Assembly: GCA_002307095.1 (NCBI GenBank)
Contig: DBTO01000095.1
Coordinates: forward strand, 438-6,652
Origin: Sulfurospirillum sp. UBA1314
GTDB taxonomy: Bacteria; Campylobacterota; Campylobacteria; Campylobacterales; Sulfurospirillaceae
DNA length: 6,215 bases
Direction: 5' to 3'
Shown: piece by piece, positions 1 to 5,316 of the stretch
How the letters are laid out: the number at the start of each line of letters is the position of its first letter
Position numbering within the stretch: the stretch's first letter is position 1
Position numbers and translations under genes: made by a program
Notes under the pieces: model-generated
What the model saw: the letters and a program-made list of their open reading frames with translations, nothing else
The model's database searches: none
Told to the model about the DNA's origin: nothing

Positions 1-500
1 CGTGTGTCGACAAGGTTGAATGTCACGCAGCCGTGCTCTCTGGCTTCTAGGAGTGCTTCAAGTTCACTGCCATCGAGCTGATCTTTTTTCATCAACGCTT
101 CGCACTCTTCTTTGCTTAAGCCTCTTGAATGGGTGTGGGCGGCTTCTTCCATGCTCTCTTCTTGGGCAAGTTCGCGCGCATGTTCAGGGGTGCAGAAGAT
201 CGTGCAGTGGCATTGACCCTTTTGGGGAATTTCGATAGTGAGCGCAGGCGTACAAGGGCACAAACGATTCTCTGCTTTGGCTTGCTCTTCGGGTGTGCTT
301 CCGATGACCATAAAACAGGGACAGTAGCGTTTGCCATAGATCAGTTTATTGCGTGTTAAGCCTTGTTGGATGGACTCTTTGACTTCGGTGAGTGGGGTAT
401 AATCAAAGCCAAATTGCGCACAGACTTTATCGGTAAATGCTTCTGTTCTTTCCAATTCTGCTCTAAATTCGGGTGAGTTCATATCTATTTTAGTTATCAA
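1..500 (-). CDS. Ferredoxin:thioredoxin reductase catalytic domain protein, probably fused to rhodanese (C-terminus cut by window edge)
   Basis: This cytoplasmic Fe-S protein belongs to the ferredoxin:thioredoxin reductase catalytic (beta) family, which passes electrons from ferredoxin to a disulfide. Counting from the TTG start, the signature is complete: CPC at residues 60-62, CPC at 81-83 and CHC at 97-99. By analogy with the plant enzyme, Cys62 and Cys99 form the redox-active disulfide, while Cys60, 81, 83 and 97 bind the [4Fe-4S] cluster. Spacings are somewhat longer than in the plant enzyme. After about residue 125 comes a helical linker, then FNLVDTR, which resembles the first strand of a rhodanese domain; the window ends there. 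I prefer TTG at 500 because GAGG at 512-509 lies 8 nt upstream and an in-frame stop lies at 518-516. The ATG at 482 has no ribosome binding site. The gene is divergent from the molybdo-enzyme cluster. Domain call is firm; the fusion is inferred. Confidence 0.88.
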   Translation of the reverse strand, partial: MITKIDMNSPEFRAELERTEAFTDKVCAQFGFDYTPLTEVKESIQQGLTRNKLIYGKRYCPCFMVIGSTPEEQAKAENRLCPCTPALTIEIPQKGQCHCTIFCTPEHARELAQEESMEEAAHTHSRGLSKEECEALMKKDQLDGSELEALLEAREHGCVTFNLVDT

Positions 501-532
501 ATCTATATCCTCTATTTATTATTTTATGCCGT

Positions 533-538
533 ATTATA
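533..538 (-). promoter_or_regulatory. -10 promoter box of the ferredoxin:thioredoxin reductase gene
   Basis: On the minus strand this is a perfect TATAAT. It would start transcription near 526 and leave a leader of about 26 nt before the TTG start. No good -35 hexamer is found 16-18 nt upstream, only an AT-rich TTTTCTTCC-like stretch, as is common in Campylobacterota sigma70 promoters. The palindrome at 571-586 would be centred about 52 bp upstream of the inferred start, where an activator could act. Confidence 0.6.
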
Positions 539-570
539 GAGAATTTGCATTGGAAGAAAATTAAAAGAAC

Positions 571-586
571 GCTTTACATGTAAAGC
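571..586. promoter_or_regulatory. Palindromic operator candidate, site 1
   Basis: GCTTTACATGTAAAGC is a perfect 16-bp inverted repeat without a spacer. It shares the core TTTACATGTAAA with a second palindrome centred 37 bp away, and both lie between divergently transcribed genes. The symmetry suggests a homodimeric regulator of an unidentified family. No U-run follows on either strand, so it is unlikely to be a terminator. Confidence 0.6.
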
Positions 587-608
587 CTCAAGAAAAGAGG
601 GTGTTTAT

Positions 609-622
609 TTTTACATGTAAAA
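609..622. promoter_or_regulatory. Palindromic operator candidate, site 2
   Basis: TTTTACATGTAAAA is a perfect 14-bp inverted repeat with the same 12-bp core as the site at 571-586. It is centred about 90 bp upstream of the chaperone start codon, a plausible position for controlling the plus-strand cluster. The regulator is unknown. OmpR-type regulators usually bind direct repeats, so the response regulator in this window is not the obvious binder. Confidence 0.6.
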
Positions 623-705
623 CCCCTTTTGCGATTTTTTTGCTCTTTTTTTGCTTTACCATTTCTCAAGTTGGTTAAAAAAATAAATTAAAAAAAGAGT
701 TTAAG

Positions 706-1251
706 ATGCAAACAACTTCAAGACTAGACGACGTTAAACACCTTCGGGACATCTTCAATGCTCAAAATTCCAAAGAGCTCAAAGTTGCATTTGATGCACT
801 GAATTCTTCCATCATCATTTCGGAAGAGGATTTGGAAGTACAGTTCAATCGCTATTTTGTAGGTCCCATGGAGCCCATCGCCGATCCGTTTGCTTCCATT
901 TACATCGACGATCCTGATGTGGTGATGTCAAAAAGTACCTTACATGTAAGAGAATTGTACGAAACGATGGGCTTTACAAATCCGCTTAAAAACATCATTC
1001 CCGATGATCATTTGGGTGTTGAGTTAGATGCGTATTACCAACTACTTTATCTTGAAGAGGCTAAAGAGATCACTTACTTACGTGAGCTTCGTCACTATTT
1101 TTTACATGAACACCTAAGTCTTTGGGTGCCGCGCTTCATTGCACGCGCCTTAGAGCAGAGTGAGCATGACTCCAAAGCCATGATTTTTATTTTATTACAG
1201 CTCAAATCGTTATTGATAAGAGAAACTACTACACAAGGAGTTACCGCATGA
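706..1251 (+). CDS. TorD/DmsD-family molybdo-enzyme maturation chaperone
   Basis: This 181-aa cytoplasmic protein resembles the TorD/DmsD/NarJ family of chaperones. They bind the Tat signal of a molybdenum subunit, help cofactor insertion and prevent early export. It is all-helical in character, with no signal peptide. Family-type features are the stretch IADPFASIY near residues 58-66, the motif PDDHLGVELDAYYQLL at 99-114, and FLHEHLSLWVPRFI at 132-145. The length is normal for the family. Its stop overlaps the start of the oxidoreductase gene by 4 nt (ATGA at 1248-1251), pointing to translational coupling and a dedicated partner. A palindrome of the same type as the upstream operators lies inside the gene at 939-950. 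The family call is strong; which subfamily it belongs to is not resolved. Confidence 0.87.
   Translation: MQTTSRLDDVKHLRDIFNAQNSKELKVAFDALNSSIIISEEDLEVQFNRYFVGPMEPIADPFASIYIDDPDVVMSKSTLHVRELYETMGFTNPLKNIIPDDHLGVELDAYYQLLYLEEAKEITYLRELRHYFLHEHLSLWVPRFIARALEQSEHDSKAMIFILLQLKSLLIRETTTQGVTA
939..950. promoter_or_regulatory. Third copy of the palindromic motif, inside the chaperone gene
   Basis: CTTACATGTAAG is a perfect 12-bp inverted repeat sharing the 10-bp core TTACATGTAA with the two intergenic sites. It lies within codons for Ser-Thr-Leu-His-Val-Arg of the chaperone. It may be an auxiliary operator for DNA looping or simply chance; a position inside a coding region lowers confidence. Confidence 0.3.
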
Positions 1252-3524
1252 GTTACTCAAAGGAAAATGTTGAGTCCATTGTGAACAATGGCATCAGCCG
1301 AAGAAGTTTTTTAAAAGGGCTTGCAGCCAGTGGTGTATTGTCTTCATTCCCCGGAGGCATTCTCCAAGCCAATGAAGATCTTAATACTAAAATACCGTAC
1401 CTAGGCGAGAAAAGTTACCAAACGTTCCGCAACGCCTGTCCTAGAAACTGTTACGACACCTGTAGCATCAAAACCTATGTCAAAGATGGCGTGATGCAGT
1501 TTATCGAGGGTGCGACTGAATCGACGTACACCAGAGGTGGCTGTTGTGTTAAGGGCAATTCGTACGTCAAGCGTGTTTATTCTGCGCGTCGTCTTAAATT
1601 CCCGATGATGCAAGTGGGTGGTAAAGGTTCAGGTAACTGGAAACGCATCTCTTGGGATCAAGCGATGGACATTATCGCAAAGAAACTGTTAGAGATGAAA
1701 AAAGAGGACGGCACACTGTTAGGGGCAGCGCTGACAAAATACTCAGGTAATTTTGGCATCACGCATTATGGCATTGAGGGTATGTTTAACTCGATTGGTT
1801 ATACGACAAGGCTTGCGGGCACACCGTGTTGGCCAGCAGGCATTGACGCTCAAAACCTCGATATGGGCGATATGTGGTGTAACGATCCTGAAGAGATGAA
1901 AGACAGTAAATTTATCATTCTCTGGGGTGTTAATCCTGCGAGTAACTCGGTTCACTCGATGAAATACATCTATGAAGCCAAGAAAAAAGGGGCAAAAGTT
2001 GTTGTCATCGACCCCGTTTTCACCGAAGCGGCTTCAAAAGCAAGTCAATACATTCAGATCAAAACAGGAACGGATGGTCTTTTAGCGCTTGGTATGGCGA
2101 AGATTATTATTGATGCCAATTTGCACGATCAAAAATGGCTTGATGCAAACTCAAAAGGCTACAAAGAGTACAAAGCGTATCTTGATAAAGAGATTAAATT
2201 AGATAACGTTTCCAAAATCACAGGCATTCCTTTAGCGATGATTAAAGAGTTGGCTTTATCGTTTGCCAAAGCGAAACCTGCAACGATTTGGATGGGTTAT
2301 GGCATGCAACGCCACACCAATGGTGGTTCAATGATCCGCGCGATTGACGCATTCGTCGCAGTATCAGGAAACATTGGTAAATACGCAGGTGGAGCACGTT
2401 ATGGACATCTGAGTACTTGGGGCTTTAACTACGCCGCACTGAGCCAGCCAAAACCAGAAGGCAGTGTCGGTTACACGGGTCCTGAAGGCGCTAAGGGTGA
2501 ATTCGCCCAAGTAGGTGGTGAAAAAGCGGCGTATACGGATCGTTTCTTAAACATCAACAAAACAGCACGTGAACTGATTAACGCAAAAGAGCCAAAAGTT
2601 AGACTCCTTTGGGTGGCGTGTAAAAACGTTTTTGCACAAGATTTTGACCGCAATCAACTGATTCGTGCTTTCCAACAACTGGATCTTGTGGTGGTAGCAG
2701 ATCAGTTCTTTAATGAAACCGCTAAATGGGCAGATATCGTTCTTCCTGTCGCCACGCAATTTGAAGAGTACGATGTGAACGTTTCGTACTGGCACTATTG
2801 GTTAACCCTGAATGAGCAAGCGATCAAACCACTTTTTGAAGTCAAATCAGACCTTGAAATTGCAGCAATGCTCTCAAAACGTATGAATCAACTTCAACCT
2901 GGTTCGTGTACCTTCCCTCAAAGTGTCGATACCAAAGCGATGATGGTTAAAGAGTTTAACCCTGGTATTTACGAGCAATTTGGCATCAAATCATGGGAAG
3001 AGCTTAAAAATGGACCAGTCAAAGCCAAAGCGGTCATTCCGTATGCCGATGGCAAGTTTAAAACACCAAGTGGTAAGTTTGAGTTTTACTCTGACAAAGC
3101 GTTGGAACTTTTCGGAAGCGCCTTACCAACGTATCTTGAAGTGCGCAAACCCTACGATAAATTCCGTATGACTTCGCCTCACAGCAGATGGAGTTTGCAC
3201 TCACAATTCCAAAACTTAGAGTGGATGGAAGATGTGCATCCTGAACCTTACGTGTACATCAACCCTGAAGATGCGGAAGCCAAAATGGTCAAAGAGGGCG
3301 ACACCGTAGCGGTCTTTAACAAACAAGGACTCTTAAGGCTCAAAGCCAAACTCACCGACAATGTTCAAGCAGGTACGGTCTTGATGTACGAGCAGTGGTA
3401 TAACAACAACATTTACAATGTCAATGAACTGGTCGATGACACGAGTTCCGACATGGGTGCGTTTAAAACGGGTGCGCCTGGCGTTGCACTGCACGATACC
3501 TTTGTCAACTTTAGAAAACTATAA
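1248..3524 (+). CDS. Tat-exported molybdopterin oxidoreductase, catalytic subunit (DMSO reductase superfamily)
   Basis: This 758-aa periplasmic catalytic subunit should carry a bis-pterin Mo or W cofactor and one [4Fe-4S] cluster. A Tat signal with SRRSFLKG at residues 17-24 is followed by a hydrophobic stretch, with probable cleavage near residue 41. Cluster ligands are Cys64, Cys68, Cys72 and Cys100 (C-x3-C-x3-C-x27-C), a spacing close to DmsA rather than PsrA/PhsA. The molybdopterin domain spans about 117-560 and the C-terminal pterin-binding domain about 640-756. In a rough alignment from memory, Cys194 in GTPCWPAG falls where DmsA has its Ser ligand, suggesting Cys ligation as in polysulfide, thiosulfate and nitrate reductases and acetylene hydratase. 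AAGGAG at 1235-1240 precedes the ATG by 7 nt. Substrate is unknown: sulfur or selenium compounds, an organic oxide, or a hydratase/oxidase role all remain possible. Confidence 0.92.
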   Translation: MSYSKENVESIVNNGISRRSFLKGLAASGVLSSFPGGILQANEDLNTKIPYLGEKSYQTFRNACPRNCYDTCSIKTYVKDGVMQFIEGATESTYTRGGCCVKGNSYVKRVYSARRLKFPMMQVGGKGSGNWKRISWDQAMDIIAKKLLEMKKEDGTLLGAALTKYSGNFGITHYGIEGMFNSIGYTTRLAGTPCWPAGIDAQNLDMGDMWCNDPEEMKDSKFIILWGVNPASNSVHSMKYIYEAKKKGAKVVVIDPVFTEAASKASQYIQIKTGTDGLLALGMAKIIIDANLHDQKWLDANSKGYKEYKAYLDKEIKLDNVSKITGIPLAMIKELALSFAKAKPATIWMGYGMQRHTNGGSMIRAIDAFVAVSGNIGKYAGGARYGHLSTWGFNYAALSQPKPEGSVGYTGPEGAKGEFAQVGGEKAAYTDRFLNINKTARELINAKEPKVRLLWVACKNVFAQDFDRNQLIRAFQQLDLVVVADQFFNETAKWADIVLPVATQFEEYDVNVSYWHYWLTLNEQAIKPLFEVKSDLEIAAMLSKRMNQLQPGSCTFPQSVDTKAMMVKEFNPGIYEQFGIKSWEELKNGPVKAKAVIPYADGKFKTPSGKFEFYSDKALELFGSALPTYLEVRKPYDKFRMTSPHSRWSLHSQFQNLEWMEDVHPEPYVYINPEDAEAKMVKEGDTVAVFNKQGLLRLKAKLTDNVQAGTVLMYEQWYNNNIYNVNELVDDTSSDMGAFKTGAPGVALHDTFVNFRKL

Positions 3525-3536
3525 CAGGAGATTGTG

Positions 3537-4175
3537 ATGCAAAAAGCTTTTTTAGTCGATGGCAGTATCTGTCTAGGATGTAATACGTGTGCAATGGCCT
3601 GTAAAAATCAGTATCATCAAGATAAAGGGATTTTGTGGCGCAAGGTGCGTGAGATCGGGGCGGAGGAGTATCATATCGATAATAACAATATTTTGCCCAC
3701 GTTAGTTTCGTACCAAAAAGCACCCAAGGCTGAGATGCCGATGGAGCGATTTTACTTTTCTCTCGCATGTAACCATTGTGAAAATCCAGCCTGTGTGGCG
3801 ATCTGTCCTGTAGGCGCGCATACGAAAGACCCTGAAACAGGTATTTGTAAACATGACCAAACGATCTGCATTGGGTGTGGAGGATGCGTTAAAGCCTGTC
3901 CGTTTGGCGCTTCAAAGTTCAATGAAAAGATGGGACAAGCCGAGAAATGCAGTATGTGTTGGGAAAGGCAAGCCGATGGCAAAACAACGGCGTGTGTTCA
4001 GTCCTGCCCTGTAGGTGCTATCGCGATTATTGATCTTCATGATCCAAAGTATAAAGAGTATGCGAACGCTGCACCAATAGGCATTGACTATGCGATCAAC
4101 GCGGAGACGAAACCGAGTACGCGGTTTATCCATCCATCCATGCCCAAAGAGGTTTACAGACTTCCAAAAGGATAA
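3537..4175 (+). CDS. Four-cluster [4Fe-4S] ferredoxin subunit (DmsB/PsrB/NrfC type)
   Basis: This 212-aa electron-transfer subunit carries electrons to or from the molybdo-subunit. Four Cys groups fit four [4Fe-4S] clusters: Cys12/15/18/22, Cys78/81/86/90, Cys111/114/117/121 and Cys138/141/153/157. Cys104 is an extra. There is no signal peptide, so it should be exported by Tat while bound to the catalytic subunit, as in other enzymes of this type. AGGAG at 3526-3530 is 6 nt from ATG 3537 but only 3 nt from the in-frame GTG at 3534, so the ATG is chosen. It starts 12 nt after the catalytic gene ends. The usual next gene, a membrane quinol-interacting anchor (DmsC/NrfD), is absent; a small exported protein follows instead. 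The subunit call is firm; the electron donor is unknown. Confidence 0.93.
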   Translation: MQKAFLVDGSICLGCNTCAMACKNQYHQDKGILWRKVREIGAEEYHIDNNNILPTLVSYQKAPKAEMPMERFYFSLACNHCENPACVAICPVGAHTKDPETGICKHDQTICIGCGGCVKACPFGASKFNEKMGQAEKCSMCWERQADGKTTACVQSCPVGAIAIIDLHDPKYKEYANAAPIGIDYAINAETKPSTRFIHPSMPKEVYRLPKG

Positions 4176-4179
4176 TCTT

Positions 4180-4608
4180 ATGAAAACAACACGACGATTG
4201 ATTCTGAGTCTTTGTGGTGTTTTTCTTTCACTCGCTTGGGGGCAGCCTGCCCCAAGCACCTGTAGTTTTGGTGATCCTCGTTTTGAAGAGCTTTCCCATC
4301 AAAACGTCATGCTCATCGAGCCCAAAAACTACGTAGTGGGCGAAGAAAACTTCGTTATAATACAGCTCGAAAAGCCCGAACTTCCCTCCGGCTACATGGT
4401 AAGTGTTTTTGTGGATACGATCACATCACCCCAAAGTGAGCCTGAAGTGCAAGGATGGTACCCCAAAACGAGCATTAAGCCCTTACGTGAGGGAGTCTAT
4501 GAGCTGTCGGTTCGTGTGAATCTGATGTATAAGGGAAGCTGAGGCGGTATATTGGTTGCAAGTCTTGCAAATACGAAGATACGTTTTACCGCAAAGAAAC
4601 CGAAATGA
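4180..4608 (+). CDS. Small exported selenoprotein, family not recognised (TGA at 4540-4542 read as selenocysteine)
   Basis: The gene starts at ATG 4180, with AAGGA at 4168-4172 seven nt upstream and 4 nt after the ferredoxin gene. Residues 1-21 form a Sec signal peptide (basic RR, hydrophobic core, probable cleavage after AWG). The rest is strand-rich and ends with EGVYELSVRV then NLMYKGS, suggesting a small Ig-like or beta-sandwich domain. Conventional reading stops at the TGA after residue 120. A selenocysteine insertion element directly follows, so I read through: Sec121, then GGILVASLANTKIRFTAKKP and K, ending at tandem TGA-TAA (4606-4611), 142 aa in all. Cys28 is the only Cys in the mature protein and could pair with Sec121. 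Position suggests a partner of the molybdo-enzyme, as a redox or substrate-carrying protein. I do not recognise the family. The alternative is a genuine 120-aa protein ending at 4542. Confidence 0.8.
4540..4592 (+). promoter_or_regulatory. Bacterial SECIS element following the in-frame TGA
   Basis: Counting U of the UGA as 1, positions 15-21 read GGUUGCA and 23-26 read GUCU, the same bases at the same positions as in the E. coli fdhF element as I remember it. This places the bulged U17 and loop G23-U24, the bases SelB recognises, exactly where expected. The apical hairpin is TTGCAA (4556-4561), loop GTC, TTGCAA (4565-4570). A lower stem can form either between GTAT 4547-4550 and ATAC 4571-4574, or between GCGGTA 4544-4549 and TACCGC 4587-4592. 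Energies were not calculated. Confidence 0.8.
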
Positions 4609-4623
4609 TAAGGAGTCTCAAAC

Positions 4624-5316
4624 GTGGATAAACTTTTTTTGGAACGATTGAAGACGCTCACCATTCTTTATGCCGAAGATGAAGAGGGCATCCGTAAAAA
4701 CATTGCGGCATCGCTTCGCTACTACACCAAAGCGGTCATCGAAGCGGAGAACGGCAAAATTGCTTTAGAGCTCTACAAAAGCGAAAAACCTGACATTGTT
4801 CTGACCGATATTTTAATGCCCGTGATGAACGGCGTGGATTTGGTACGAGAGATTCGTAAAACCGATGAGGAAACACCACTGGTCATCATCTCAGCACACA
4901 CCGATAGAGAGTATCTGCTCAAAGTGGTCGATCTGCATTTGGAGCAGTACATCATCAAGCCCGTCAACCTCAATGGTCTCCTAGAAGCCCTCGCACGCTG
5001 TTTAAAGCGTATTTCCCAAACGCATACGATTGTCTATGAACTTCCCTGTGGGTATTCGTACGATGTCGATCATAAGCTGTTGACGTATGAAGGCGAGACG
5101 ATTCATCTCAATAAAAAAGAGGCGGGATTTTTGGAATTACTGCTGCACAATAAACAGCGCATCGTGACCTACGATGAGTTGCAAGCCCATGTCTGGCAAG
5201 ATGACGTAATGACCGATAGCGCACTTCGCTCACTCGTGCGCAATTTACGCAAGAAGTTACCGAAAGATTTTATTACCAATTTATCAGGGGTTGGGTACCG
5301 ATTTGAGATGTGCTAG
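4624..5316 (+). CDS. OmpR/PhoB-family response regulator
   Basis: This 230-aa cytoplasmic DNA-binding regulator is the output half of a two-component system. The receiver domain (about 11-125) has the acidic pair Glu18-Asp19, phosphoacceptor Asp62 in LTDILMP, switch Ser90 and Lys112 in IIKPV, so all the residues for phosphotransfer are present. The C-terminal winged helix (about 138-229) ends with the typical LRSLVRNLRKKL and SGVGYRF segments. The GTG start is chosen because AAGGAG at 4610-4615 lies 8 nt upstream. It begins 15 nt after the selenoprotein ends and overlaps the next gene, so it probably belongs to the same transcript and may regulate the molybdo-enzyme cluster. Its cognate kinase is not visible in the window, though it may be the truncated downstream gene. 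Confidence 0.93.
   Translation: MDKLFLERLKTLTILYAEDEEGIRKNIAASLRYYTKAVIEAENGKIALELYKSEKPDIVLTDILMPVMNGVDLVREIRKTDEETPLVIISAHTDREYLLKVVDLHLEQYIIKPVNLNGLLEALARCLKRISQTHTIVYELPCGYSYDVDHKLLTYEGETIHLNKKEAGFLELLLHNKQRIVTYDELQAHVWQDDVMTDSALRSLVRNLRKKLPKDFITNLSGVGYRFEMC

Larger units (their letters stand above)
501..705. other. Divergent intergenic region with T-tracts
   Basis: These 205 bp separate the reductase gene from the molybdo-enzyme cluster. They hold the minus-strand -10 box, both TTTACATGTAAA palindromes, and two seven-T runs at 635-641 and 646-652, spaced 11 bp apart and each followed by GC. Phased T-runs are typical of the region upstream of Campylobacterota promoters, so the promoter of the plus-strand cluster probably lies at 640-690, but I cannot pick a convincing -10 box. 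An AAGAG at 695-699 is a weak ribosome binding site for the ATG at 706. Confidence 0.6.

Noticed and set aside
586..612. A short hairpin (CCTC 586-589 with GAGG 597-600) followed by T-rich sequence, as a terminator.
   Set aside because: The stem is only 4 bp and no gene on the plus strand ends before it.
3534..3536. GTG at 3534 as start of the ferredoxin subunit.
   Set aside because: It lies only 3 nt from the AGGAG ribosome binding site; the adjacent ATG at 3537 has proper spacing.
4084..4179. An upstream extension of the small protein from an ATG at 4084.
   Set aside because: It would overlap the ferredoxin gene by about 90 nt and bury the signal peptide. The ATG at 4180 has a good ribosome binding site and gives a proper signal peptide.
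4388..4402. TACATGGTAA as another copy of the palindromic operator.
   Set aside because: It has an extra base that breaks the symmetry and sits inside a coding region; probably chance.
4540..4542. The TGA as an ordinary stop or a pseudogene mutation.
   Set aside because: The downstream bases match the SelB-recognised positions of a known SECIS, the frame stays open to a tandem stop, and the next gene follows closely. These together favour selenocysteine, though proof is lacking.
4533..4631. A reading frame offset from the small protein encoding GCKSCKYEDTF and a following basic tail, which could mean a frameshifted C-terminus with a CxxC motif.
   Set aside because: It needs an unobserved base insertion and runs into the response regulator start. 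The SECIS match at fixed distance from the TGA explains the break better without a sequence error. A homologue search would settle it.
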